From assembly GCA_900540945.1 (NCBI GenBank), contig UQHQ01000036.1, positions 1 through 18,975 of the forward strand: DNA of 18,975 nt, written 5' to 3'. Position 1 is the stretch's first letter, and each line of letters starts with the position of its first letter. The notes beneath the pieces are model-generated. The model was not told where the DNA came from and ran no database searches. It worked only from the letters and a program-made list of their open reading frames with translations. Origin of the DNA: an uncultured Collinsella sp. GTDB taxonomy: Bacteria; Actinomycetota; Coriobacteriia; Coriobacteriales; Coriobacteriaceae. Below, piece after piece: positions 1 through 8,275 of this stretch. Made by a program: the position numbers and the translations under genes.

Positions 1-21
1 CCCACAGGATCCAACGGCGGA

Positions 22-687
22 TCATCCGCTGTGGAGCCGGCGGACCGTCTCGGTGACGAGCCGGCGCAGGCTGAAGTTCGCGTGCGCACGGTCGCGGGCC
101 TCGCGGGTGGCGGCGGAACCGCGGAAGAAATACGTGGCGCCGATGATTAGCTGCTTAATGATCAGGCTCAACGGGCCGGCAATGATTTCCGTCAAAACTA
201 CGAGAAGACCAATGAATACAACAGCACCCAGAGCGAATGGATTGAATGCGCTATACCCCGGCGCCGGAAGCCCCGTATGCAGCACATCGTCTCCGCCAGT
301 GTTCAAGTACATGCGGTACCAGACCGAGCAGAGCCCCCAAACCGTAAAAATACGCAGCGGGAAAAACCGAACAATGGTGGGAATCGCGTCCACGATGCGC
401 GAAAGATTGATGTTAAAGCGAGGGCGATTCGCACCCTCGTTGTTTACCGGAGTAGCTGCCTCCGGATCGCCCGGAAGAGGCACGCCGGCGCGTCGCGCAC
501 GCAGGCGGTCGAGACGCTCCTGAGTAGAAACCGTTTGAGCCTGCGGTACTTCTGACGAAATGGACACTCCCGCAGTCTCACCCGCGAACGACGTCGCGTC
601 CTCTTGCTGTCCCTCAGCACGAGCACTATAAAGACGGGCGAGACGCTCTTGCGCCGACAGGCCCTCTTGCTGTTTATCGTTTGCCAT
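22..687 (-). CDS. Small membrane protein with duplicated QERLxRL motif
   Basis: I do not recognise a family for this 221-residue protein. The N-terminal half is polar and carries the motif S[A/T]QERLxRL twice (about residues 11-19 and 54-62), each followed by a basic stretch ending RAxG. This looks like an internal duplication that could form two short helices or docking peptides. The C-terminal half is membrane-embedded: one hydrophobic segment at about 104-124, a second at 149-172 and a possible third, partly amphipathic, at 174-188, then a basic tail. I start it at the ATG at 687, because an AGGTGAAGG ribosome site lies 8 bases upstream; an in-frame GTG at 702 would overlap that site. It is the last gene of the minus-strand operon seen here, 18 bases after its neighbour. 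Its place in a kinase/FHA operon suggests a membrane partner, but that is inference. Confidence 0.75.
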   Translation of the reverse strand: MANDKQQEGLSAQERLARLYSARAEGQQEDATSFAGETAGVSISSEVPQAQTVSTQERLDRLRARRAGVPLPGDPEAATPVNNEGANRPRFNINLSRIVDAIPTIVRFFPLRIFTVWGLCSVWYRMYLNTGGDDVLHTGLPAPGYSAFNPFALGAVVFIGLLVVLTEIIAGPLSLIIKQLIIGATYFFRGSAATREARDRAHANFSLRRLVTETVRRLHSG

Positions 688-705
688 ATGTTTTGCCTTC
701 ACCTA

Positions 706-1293
706 TTAGTAATGGAAGTGCGTCTGGGCATAGCGGTTAAGCGCATACCCAAACTCCCTGGTCACCGTCTTGATAGTGTGCGTCTCCATCTTTCTGGTCT
801 GAGGATTACGCCGGTTAAAGACGAACGTGGGCATAAAGCCGCCCACTTCTTGAAACCCGCTCAGAGAATTAAAGGGGATGATAATCGGCGGATTGGAATT
901 GCCCGGAGCGAAAAGCCTGCCCGCCACTGCCTTGCTATGACCCAGGCCTGGAACGAGTGACTTGACCACAGAATGGTTATCGAGCGTTGACCCCTCACGC
1001 TTGGCGATAATCTCAAGGTGGTTCTCGTAGATCCTGATGGAACACGGACGTCCATCGTACGAACCCAAACCTTCATTGATCACCACGTCGTTTCGAATCT
1101 CACGTTGAGCCATGTTCGAACGCAAGTGTGTATTTGTTTGAGAGCCGCGCTGGGATGCCACGTTCTCAATACCTAACATGTCATCAAAGGCAGCCATGGC
1201 GCGTCGCTCGGTGCCATGGAGACCACGCTCGCTGGGATTTTGATTGCGACCTTGTCCGTTATTCGGAAGTAGTCTAGTGAAATCAAAGGGCAT
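706..1293 (-). CDS. Hypothetical protein, possible PH-like fold
   Basis: This is a 195-residue soluble protein with no signal peptide or membrane segment. Residues 1-70 are polar and look disordered (Asn, Gln and Arg rich). Residues about 75-185 alternate hydrophobic and polar positions as a beta-sandwich would, with stretches such as SIRIYENHLEII and IIIPFNSLSGF. That pattern (a strand with 'YENxLEI', later a strand with 'IPFxxI/L') resembles bacterial PH-like domains, but the match is by eye and weak. The ATG at 1293 is preferred over the GTG at 1302 because AGGAAAG lies about 10 bases before the ATG and would abut the GTG. It follows the giant kinase after a 132-base gap, the largest in the operon, so a secondary promoter is possible although I see no convincing one. 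A role as a kinase substrate or adaptor is only an inference. Confidence 0.75.
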   Translation of the reverse strand: MPFDFTRLLPNNGQGRNQNPSERGLHGTERRAMAAFDDMLGIENVASQRGSQTNTHLRSNMAQREIRNDVVINEGLGSYDGRPCSIRIYENHLEIIAKREGSTLDNHSVVKSLVPGLGHSKAVAGRLFAPGNSNPPIIIPFNSLSGFQEVGGFMPTFVFNRRNPQTRKMETHTIKTVTREFGYALNRYAQTHFHY

Positions 1294-1425
1294 ATAGAAC
1301 ACTCTTTCCTAACTTAAAAACCCGTCTCAGCCGTTCACCCAACGCAATGCAGGTACTTACAAACGGCAGTTACGACCTATCAATAGGTTCATGGGGCGGC
1401 CAATCCGCTCACGCCCAGCTCGGTC

Positions 1426-4400
1426 CTATCGACCAATAATAAACAGGACAAGCAAAACGACGACAACAATGGCAATGATTGCGCCTGCCGACTGAAGAAG
1501 AGACACCACACCCCAAAGCAGGAACGCAATGATTGCGGGAATCAACCAGAGATACGACCAGCTCTTAATCGTAGAAGCGCTGCTGGGATGTTCGTTGTCG
1601 CCCCATGCGGCAATGCAGGCGAAGCAATCAACAAGAATGGCGAGCAAAACCTCGCACTTGGCCACCGTATCGCCGTCAATAAACACCGTGCCCATAAACC
1701 CAGACGCACTAATCACGGCCGCCGTGATAAACAACAGGCGAATTGCCAACCTGCCAAGTCTGTCCATAACTTCAGGATCGGCGTAGAAAGCCTTGTCTTC
1801 GGAGCCAAACGAAAAATCGGCCCCCTGTGCCATCGGAAGATCCTCGTCAACGCCCACCATCGAAAGCTTTTCCGCTGTAGTGCCTGTGCGGCTATCAAAG
1901 TCGACCAACTGAATCAGACGACTTTCAAGAAGATCGGCGTTAGCCGCCAGATCGCTGTCGAGTGACTGGACGCGGTCAACCGCGGAAAAGGAACGAAGCA
2001 GATTCAATGCCAAGAAGCCGAAGATACCGACAAACGCCGCAACCAAAAACAGCACTGCGAGCGGGGCGAAGGAGCCGCACATAACGATGAACTGTCCAAA
2101 GGAACCGCGAGCGCATAGGATAACAACAAAGTAGACAACCGCCACAATGCACGTCCAGCGCAGCACCCCGCCTTGCTCTTTCTTCACGGCCTCAATACGC
2201 GCCGTGGCATCGGCAATGCCTTCAGTCACATCGTAGTCTTGCGTATCCTGCCGGATAGCACCTTCGAGCGCGCCATCCGCCTCGTTTCGCTCGTCCTCAA
2301 GGAATTGAGAATAACTGGCGGAAGACATCAGGTTCGCATGAGCCAAAAGCCTGATTCCGATGCTATCAAGTAGATGTTCATCTGCACCGCCTGCAAGCAG
2401 TTCTGCCACATAGCCGCGTGGTACTGCCTCTCCTCGTGCCTCGGCACAGAAAAGAGCATTCAACGTAAGCGGTCGAGTAAGAAGAACGTCCCTCGTCTGC
2501 CAGCCATTCACATAGGGAACAGGTGTCACCTCCATGTCGGCACGAAGCTTGCTGCCTTCGATTCGGATATTGGACCCCGCTTGCATGAGCGAAGCAACCG
2601 ATGCTTGCGCCGAAGGAGATAGGCCGCGAAGATTGACGATTGCGGATTCTCCGGCAGAGCCCGGAAGTGCCTCGTAAAGAGCGGTGTGCTCGGAAAGCCA
2701 AATCCAGCCTGCCATATTGCCGTATTTACGGTAGAACGCTCGCACGGGAGCCTTGTTGTCGGCGACACGGTCCATGAAATCGAGTACGACATCAACGTCA
2801 ATTGACCCTCTGCTCTGAGCGTCACCACGTGCCTTAATAATAGCGTCCATGGAAACGTCTCCTGCAAAGAGCAGGAAGAACTCATCGACAGCACGAGACG
2901 TTGAGCAAGTGGCAAAAAATGCCCGGGGGTTCCCGATGAGCCTCCTGATCTCTTCCTGGGCCGCAGCATGAGTTTCCAACTCGTCGAACGTAAGGAAGCC
3001 CTTCAATAGGCAGGCAGCAAAATGTGGATCGTTTGAAGAAGCAGCGAGGTCCTCGATTGCCTTGATATTCCTGGCAATATTCGCAACCGCCTCATCATGC
3101 TCGCCCTGACGGGAGAGAACGTAGGAAAGAAAGCCCGACGGAAGCACACCCATGGACGCAGTGCCATCAAGTCCCGACTTCACCGCATAGCGATCGATAT
3201 CGGTATCGGTCATGGTGGCGATACGTGCCGGAAGATCGTTTTTGCCAGCGCCCAGCGAAACATCTTCGCCGCGCCACGAAATGATCTTGCCGCCCGACAT
3301 TTCGTAGATCACGCAAGCAAGATTGAAATCGTAATTCGGTTTTTCTCCGCCCTTCGCTTTCGCCTCGGTGATCTCATGGATCTTTGTCTCAAGGTCGTTT
3401 TCATTCCATTTACGCATCTGGCGCTCGAGCTGCCACTGCTGCATGCGTTGTTTTGCCTCGTCCCAATGAGACGCGAGCCCGCGAGCGAGCGACACAGGAT
3501 CGGTATAAAGCCTGCCGACAAATTCATACGGCGCATGGCCGCTCTTGAAATCGAAGGTGGGCAGCTGACGATAGAAGTGATCAGGGTCAGCGATCCAGTC
3601 TTTAATTTCTTCGTATCCGAAGCGCTTGTTTGCAAGCTCAAACGTAAGGCCTTGAAGCAAATTACCCAAGGTAGCGTCATCAGGGTGGGTGAACTCAGCA
3701 GGTTGACCCGCTTCCTGAAACTCGAAAAACATGTCGTGGTCCACAAGGTCTTGGAGCGGGTGGACATTACCCTCATAAAGAGTCCAAATGGTATAACCAA
3801 ACGAATACCAATCGTTGCGAGGGTCGACCATTCTGCCGTGACCAGGCGTATACCCGTTTGATCGCGTCTCGGTATTAGTCGTACGATTATCAATTCCGGA
3901 AAGAGAGCGAGCGGACCCATAGTCACCAAGTGCGATTTGTTTATCGTACAGGTAGACATTCGACGGTTTCACATCGCGATGAACGATGCCAAACTCGGTG
4001 TGTAGTAGGTTAATCGCTTGGCTCAGCTCCGGAATCACGCGACTTTTAACCATATGCTTGCTACGGGGACGGTCACTAAGACAGGTAGCCTTGGGAGTGA
4101 TGGCAATATCCCAAAGCTGAGGAGCGGGGGCCCCTACTACGGTCGCGCTCAAGCCCTGGTGCAAATAGGCAAAAATAGGCAGCAAATGCGTTTCTGACAC
4201 GGGACGACCATTGAGGCTCATGACGGCATGCACGGTCTTCTCGTATTCCGTGCGCATTTTTTCTATAAGAGGCTGAAACACCTTGGCAACACATGCGAGG
4301 CCGTCATCCACCCGCTCGGCAGCAAAGACCGTGGACTGACCACCATGACCGACAACTTGACCCAAGTGAACAATAAACTGCTGGCCGTCACGTGAGGTAA

Positions 4401-4959
4401 TCGTCACATCTTCCGGAACGAAAGGGGATACGGGCACGGAGGAAGCGGCGCGAACGTCCCCACGAGAAACGGTCACCGTTTCGCCATTGGGATTTACCAC
4501 CGCACCGCGTGGGACCGTTATCGTTTGACCGCCAGAAGCGGCAGATCGCGGCACCGTTACGGTCTCGCCCGCCACGGACGTCATCGGCCGGGAAACCGTG
4601 ACTGTCTCGCCGCCAGCGGGAGCAGCCATCGGCCTTGCAACCGTAACGGTCTCGCCGCCAGTCGCAGAAACCGGATGACTTACCGTCACCGTCTCGCCGT
4701 TTGCTCTAGGAACCGAGCGACCCACCGTTACCGTCTCGCCTGCCGACGGGGCGTCGCCGCGGCGAATGGTCACCGTTTCGCCGGACAACGGAGCAGTGCC
4801 TCGGCGCACCGTCACGGTCTCGCCCGGTACAGGAGCCTGATTGCCGTGATACACGGTGACCGTTTCGCCGTTTACAGGTACGTCCCCACGGTGGACCGTC
4901 ACGGTTTCACCGTTGCCGGCGCCGCCATCTCGGTGTACCGTTATCGTCTCATCAGACAT
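1426..4959 (-). CDS. Giant membrane Ser/Thr protein kinase with N-terminal GETVTV repeats
   Basis: This 1177-residue protein has three parts. Residues 1-165 hold twelve copies of GETVTV or close variants, about every 14 residues (see the repeat entry). Residues about 185-470 are a Hanks-type protein kinase domain: glycine loop GHGGQST (204-210), Lys226 in VAKVF, catalytic HRDVKPSN (327-334), GDYGSA (345-350, DYG in place of DFG), and NDWYSFG (382-388). A helical region of unknown family follows (about 500-930). The C-terminus has about six membrane segments, near 935-950, 964-988, 1073-1092, 1101-1119, 1136-1154 and 1157-1175. The kinase and repeats should face the cytoplasm. The ATG at 4959 has AGGGG 8 bases upstream, inside the end of the phosphatase gene 2 bases away, so kinase and phosphatase are made together. 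It has no PASTA or other known sensor domain. Kinase activity is near certain from the motifs; the signal and substrates are unknown. Confidence 0.93.
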   Translation of the reverse strand: MSDETITVHRDGGAGNGETVTVHRGDVPVNGETVTVYHGNQAPVPGETVTVRRGTAPLSGETVTIRRGDAPSAGETVTVGRSVPRANGETVTVSHPVSATGGETVTVARPMAAPAGGETVTVSRPMTSVAGETVTVPRSAASGGQTITVPRGAVVNPNGETVTVSRGDVRAASSVPVSPFVPEDVTITSRDGQQFIVHLGQVVGHGGQSTVFAAERVDDGLACVAKVFQPLIEKMRTEYEKTVHAVMSLNGRPVSETHLLPIFAYLHQGLSATVVGAPAPQLWDIAITPKATCLSDRPRSKHMVKSRVIPELSQAINLLHTEFGIVHRDVKPSNVYLYDKQIALGDYGSARSLSGIDNRTTNTETRSNGYTPGHGRMVDPRNDWYSFGYTIWTLYEGNVHPLQDLVDHDMFFEFQEAGQPAEFTHPDDATLGNLLQGLTFELANKRFGYEEIKDWIADPDHFYRQLPTFDFKSGHAPYEFVGRLYTDPVSLARGLASHWDEAKQRMQQWQLERQMRKWNENDLETKIHEITEAKAKGGEKPNYDFNLACVIYEMSGGKIISWRGEDVSLGAGKNDLPARIATMTDTDIDRYAVKSGLDGTASMGVLPSGFLSYVLSRQGEHDEAVANIARNIKAIEDLAASSNDPHFAACLLKGFLTFDELETHAAAQEEIRRLIGNPRAFFATCSTSRAVDEFFLLFAGDVSMDAIIKARGDAQSRGSIDVDVVLDFMDRVADNKAPVRAFYRKYGNMAGWIWLSEHTALYEALPGSAGESAIVNLRGLSPSAQASVASLMQAGSNIRIEGSKLRADMEVTPVPYVNGWQTRDVLLTRPLTLNALFCAEARGEAVPRGYVAELLAGGADEHLLDSIGIRLLAHANLMSSASYSQFLEDERNEADGALEGAIRQDTQDYDVTEGIADATARIEAVKKEQGGVLRWTCIVAVVYFVVILCARGSFGQFIVMCGSFAPLAVLFLVAAFVGIFGFLALNLLRSFSAVDRVQSLDSDLAANADLLESRLIQLVDFDSRTGTTAEKLSMVGVDEDLPMAQGADFSFGSEDKAFYADPEVMDRLGRLAIRLLFITAAVISASGFMGTVFIDGDTVAKCEVLLAILVDCFACIAAWGDNEHPSSASTIKSWSYLWLIPAIIAFLLWGVVSLLQSAGAIIAIVVVVLLVLFIIGR
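4468..4950 (-). repeat. Twelve in-frame repeats encoding the GETVTV motif
   Basis: The first 165 codons of the giant kinase hold twelve repeats with a period of 13-15 codons, about 42 bp. The cores begin near residues 4, 17, 31, 46, 60, 74, 88, 102, 117, 131, 144 and 159. Most read GETVTV; variants are ETITV, GETVTI and GQTITV. A short variable linker often starting with a basic residue (HRG, RRG, SRP, PRG) follows each core. The core is nearly constant at the peptide level while linkers and third codon positions vary, which points to selection on the peptide rather than recent DNA slippage. Each core offers two threonines. Confidence 0.95.
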
Positions 4960-4961
4960 CT

Positions 4962-5723
4962 TTATTCCCCTATCTCAATCACGATCAGCGTCGCGTCATC
5001 CGTCGAACCGCTCATGCGGGCCTCGGCATACAGCTCCTCGCACAGCTGCGCACAGGTCGAATCGCTCGCAAGCATCTGCTGCAGGCGCGCAAGGTCAATC
5101 TCCCCATCGATGCCGTCAGAGCAGATTAAGTAGCGATCGCCCGGAAACAACGTGGTCGTATTGATCTCCAGGTTTCGTCCGCCCTGATTAAGACCGACCG
5201 CCAGCTCAATGCAATGCGAGACCGATTCATCGCTGCACTCAAACCCAACGCCGCCCAGGCGGGATTCGGGCGTATGGTCGTAGCTCAACACCGCAAGCAC
5301 GCCATCGCGCAAGCGATACACACGCGAATCGCCAGCATTAAAGATTGCGGCAGACCCATCATGCGCCACCATAAGCCCGGCAACCGTAGAAGCAGCAACG
5401 GGCAAGCCATAACGGGCCGCATAGGACTCAACATCGTTCTCAGCGCGCTCGCCCGCCATACGCAAACGATCCTGCAGGACATCAATCGAATCGGCTTCAA
5501 AAACCTGAGTCGCCTGTGCAAACGCCTGTGCAGCGAGCGTCGAGGCGGCTGCTCCGTGCCCGCCTTCGCTCACGCCGTCAAAGACTGCCATGCAGCCCAT
5601 CTCGCGCTCGCAATCGCCTACCAGGCCATAGCAAAGGACGTTACCGTCAAGAAGCAAACGGTCCTCGTTGACGGGGTGATTGGTTCCCGCTTGGGTTTTT
5701 GCTGCAGCGATAAACTTCGTCAT
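4962..5723 (-). CDS. PP2C-family Ser/Thr protein phosphatase
   Basis: This 253-residue protein is a compact single-domain PPM/PP2C phosphatase, the metal-dependent enzyme that removes phosphate from Ser and Thr. The family motifs are in order: NEDR (19-22), FDGVSEGGHGAA (48-59, the metal-binding DG and the GGHG turn), NAGDSRVYRLRDG (129-141), DHTPESRL (149-156), CSDGI (201-205) and DDATLIVI (242-249). The expected metal-binding aspartates are present at 21, 49, 203 and 243, so it should be active. There is no membrane segment. I start it at the ATG at 5723, which overlaps the TGA of the AAA+ gene (ATGA) and has GGAGG 9 bases upstream; a TTG at 5729 sits too close to that site. The overlap implies translational coupling. 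It ends 2 bases before the giant kinase, the classic pairing of an opposing kinase and phosphatase. Confidence 0.95.
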   Translation of the reverse strand: MTKFIAAAKTQAGTNHPVNEDRLLLDGNVLCYGLVGDCEREMGCMAVFDGVSEGGHGAAASTLAAQAFAQATQVFEADSIDVLQDRLRMAGERAENDVESYAARYGLPVAASTVAGLMVAHDGSAAIFNAGDSRVYRLRDGVLAVLSYDHTPESRLGGVGFECSDESVSHCIELAVGLNQGGRNLEINTTTLFPGDRYLICSDGIDGEIDLARLQQMLASDSTCAQLCEELYAEARMSGSTDDATLIVIEIGE

Positions 5724-7675
5724 CGCCAATCGCCTCCCATCGATCCGGGCACGAGCTCAAATGCGATATGCGCATCGTCGCCCTCGCCCTGTGGCACGGC
5801 GCGTGCCACCATGCCGGGGCGACCGCGCCACTCGGCGCGGTGTTCAAACAGAAAATCGGAAAGCCCGTTAAGGTAACCGCTCTCCACCAAGTTGCCAATG
5901 CCGCGGCCGCCCTTGGCTTTAACGGCGTCCGTCATGGCAATGGAGTGCAGCAGTTCGCGGGCGGCATCGGTCGCCTCAACCGTAATATCGGGCTGTGCTT
6001 TATGCACGTTGCGGTTGACGGCATCGATCTTGGAATTGAGGATCTGAAGCGCCACGGCATCGTCGATAAAGTTGAAGATGACCACGTTGTCGCCGATACG
6101 ACCCAAGAACTCGGGCTTAAACTCGCGATCCATCTCGGTACGCACGCGCTCGCAAATCTCGTCATAGGGCGTGTTGGGCGCGATGGTATTACGAACTTCG
6201 TTGCCCTGTGCATCGATCTCAATCTTGGAAAAGCCAATGTTGCTCGTAAAGAAGATGACCGTCTCAGAGAAGTACACGGTATTGCCCTGGCCATCGGTCA
6301 GGCGTCCGTCTTCGAGGATCTGCAGGAACTTGTCCATAATGCTCGGCGCGGCCTTCTCGATCTCGTCGAAAAGAACCACCGAGAACGGATTGGCCTTGAC
6401 CGCATTGGTAAGCTGACCGCCCTCGGCATAGCCCACGTATCCCGGAGGAGCGCCAAAGAGCTTTTGATCGGAGTTCTCGGCACCGTACTCGGACATATCA
6501 AAACGCAGCATGCTGCGCTCATCGCCAAAGAGGAGCTCCGTAATGGCCTTAACGATCTCGGTCTTACCGGTACCGGTGGGACCGCTCAAAAACAGGACGC
6601 CTTTGGGCTTGGAGCCAGATGAATGGGTGGCACCCGAAAGGCCCATAACGGAGCGCTTGAGCACAGTGACGGCCTTCTCAACGGCCTCGTCCTGACCCTT
6701 CACGCGGCGCTTGATCTTTGCCTCGGGATCCTCTTCGAGCTTCTCGAACATCTGCTGCCATTTGTTCTCGCGAAAGCCGTACTTATACACGTCGACGAGC
6801 TTGGGAAGGATGGCCTCGATGGAAGCATCGGGGTTTTGCATATCGCGCTGATACATGCGCTGCAGGCCCTCGAGCTCCTTAACGCTCATGCCGTCGGTGG
6901 TATCGATAAAGCGACGCACCGCACGGTCATCGGAATCGGACAGCGCCTCACCAAAGCCAAACTTGCTCTGAATATAGGCTTCGCGCATGTCGCGGTCGGG
7001 ATGCGGCAGCGTGATGGTGCGCAAGAAGGGGTTCTCCTCGATAAACCACACGGGCAGGTTGCGCACGTTATCCGTTACCAGAATGAGCGTGTTGACGGCA
7101 GTACGGTTAATGAGACGAGCCTTGCTGGCACCAAGGTACAGGTTAAGGAAGAACTGCGTCTCGTCGGGCATAAGGCCGGTCGAGGAGGCAAGCAGGCGCG
7201 ACGCCATGTTGACGATCACGCAAAGCGGCTTAGCCTCGGTGCCGCCATCGGGGTTGTCGTTGTATTTAAGGCGCAACATTGAGCGGATAACCTCGCCGTA
7301 TGATGGCAGGCTCGACTGCTCGGTGGCATATGCTTGGCGGCCATCGGCGATGCAGGCGTTCGCCTCCATCATGCGGTCGTCGCTCTTGGAAGCCTCGTCG
7401 TGTGCCAGCGACACCAGGCGTTTGCAATCGACGTTGCCCATGCTGCTCGAGAACAGCTGGATGGGGTCAAAATATGCCACGTTGTACTCAACTGAGCCAT
7501 TGGCGTCTTCAAAAAGGCCGCGTACGACCTCGGCAAGCTCCGAAAACTGGAGCCCGCCGTCAACCACATCGGGATACTTGTCGTTCACGTTGCCCTCAAG
7601 GATAAAGAGGCTCTTCACCCCTTTAAAGTTGAGCATCTCGCGCTGCCAGGATTGGCGCTCGAAATCAGTTGCCAT
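5720..7675 (-). CDS. ClpB/HSP100-like AAA+ ATPase with one intact ATPase module
   Basis: This 651-residue protein matches the second ATPase ring and C-terminal domain of HSP100 unfoldases (ClpB, ClpA, ClpV). Visible motifs are VKGQDEAV (325-332), Walker A GPTGTGKT (365-372), pore loop GYVGYAEGG (412-420), Walker B VVLFDEIE (433-440), sensor 1 TSN (477-479), arginine finger in FLGRIG (523-528), and the sensor 2 region with GGRGIGNLVESG. The first 320 residues look like a decayed AAA domain: FILEGN stands where a Walker A strand would be, LCVIVNMASR resembles a Walker B strand without catalytic acids, and no GxxxxGKT occurs. There is no recognisable Clp N-domain or ClpB middle domain, so it is shorter than ClpB (about 860 residues). 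No ClpP-docking loop is evident. The ATG at 7675 is preceded by AGGAGG lying in the last codons of the radical SAM gene. Likely role: phosphorylation-controlled remodelling of an unknown protein or complex. Confidence 0.92.
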   Translation of the reverse strand: MATDFERQSWQREMLNFKGVKSLFILEGNVNDKYPDVVDGGLQFSELAEVVRGLFEDANGSVEYNVAYFDPIQLFSSSMGNVDCKRLVSLAHDEASKSDDRMMEANACIADGRQAYATEQSSLPSYGEVIRSMLRLKYNDNPDGGTEAKPLCVIVNMASRLLASSTGLMPDETQFFLNLYLGASKARLINRTAVNTLILVTDNVRNLPVWFIEENPFLRTITLPHPDRDMREAYIQSKFGFGEALSDSDDRAVRRFIDTTDGMSVKELEGLQRMYQRDMQNPDASIEAILPKLVDVYKYGFRENKWQQMFEKLEEDPEAKIKRRVKGQDEAVEKAVTVLKRSVMGLSGATHSSGSKPKGVLFLSGPTGTGKTEIVKAITELLFGDERSMLRFDMSEYGAENSDQKLFGAPPGYVGYAEGGQLTNAVKANPFSVVLFDEIEKAAPSIMDKFLQILEDGRLTDGQGNTVYFSETVIFFTSNIGFSKIEIDAQGNEVRNTIAPNTPYDEICERVRTEMDREFKPEFLGRIGDNVVIFNFIDDAVALQILNSKIDAVNRNVHKAQPDITVEATDAARELLHSIAMTDAVKAKGGRGIGNLVESGYLNGLSDFLFEHRAEWRGRPGMVARAVPQGEGDDAHIAFELVPGSMGGDWR

Positions 7676-7678
7676 GTG

Positions 7679-8275
7679 TTATACCTCCTTGACAGGAAAT
7701 TCATGGTGGTAGCGGTTAGCAATGCCGACCGTGTTAACAGTGCCGTCCTGAACAAAGTTCTGAAGCTGACGAGGCTGCTGAAGATACTGGTCATAGTCAT
7801 CGTGCGGGCGGTCGCTCAGATAGATCACGCGCTGGTTAGTCGAGCCACGCAGCGCACAATCGGGCACGTTGAGCTCGTCTACGTACGGACCGTCGATCAG
7901 TACATCGATGAGGGGCTTGAGTGTCTCCCACGTATCCGCACCGATCACCTGCGGCAGCTCTTCAAACGTGAATCCGGTGTAAACGAGAATGTCGTCGTAG
8001 GCACAGCGGATCGTTGTCAGCAGCTTCACGAGCTCTGGTGCCTGCTCGAGCGGATCTCCACCCGAAACTGTCAGTCGATGCACGCCATGTTCGCGCGCCG
8101 CATCGAGCAACATCTGCGCAAGCTCATCAACGTCGACATCCTGCTCGGGCAGCTGCATCCTAAGTTCGGGCGAGATACATCCGGCGCAGTGCTTAGAACA
8201 GCCGCTAGTCCAGATTGCGATGCGCTCGCCTGGTCCCAGAGAAACGACAGGCGCGAGCATCTGGCTAACGAACAT
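7679..8275 (-). CDS. Radical SAM protein, NrdG/PflA-type activase family
   Basis: This is a 198-residue small radical SAM enzyme. CSKHCAGC (26-33) is the CX3CX2C motif that binds the 4Fe-4S cluster and S-adenosylmethionine; SGGDPLEQ (71-78) is the GGEP-like SAM motif. WTSGC just before the cluster and the short length match the activating proteins of anaerobic ribonucleotide reductase (NrdG) and pyruvate formate-lyase, which install a glycyl radical. It is somewhat longer than E. coli NrdG (about 154 residues). No glycyl radical enzyme is visible in the window, so its target is unknown. I start it at the ATG at 8275, with GAGGA 8 bases upstream and an 11-base overlap with the FHA gene; the frame stays open upstream, but that stretch is Arg/Pro-rich antisense-like sequence with no family match. 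The overlap implies that the two proteins are made in fixed ratio. Confidence 0.9.
   Translation of the reverse strand: MFVSQMLAPVVSLGPGERIAIWTSGCSKHCAGCISPELRMQLPEQDVDVDELAQMLLDAAREHGVHRLTVSGGDPLEQAPELVKLLTTIRCAYDDILVYTGFTFEELPQVIGADTWETLKPLIDVLIDGPYVDELNVPDCALRGSTNQRVIYLSDRPHDDYDQYLQQPRQLQNFVQDGTVNTVGIANRYHHEFPVKEV

Noticed and set aside
1376..1387. Small palindrome CCTATCAATAGG after the giant kinase gene
   Set aside because: The 5-bp arms with no T-run are too short to call a terminator, and it is not repeated elsewhere in the window.
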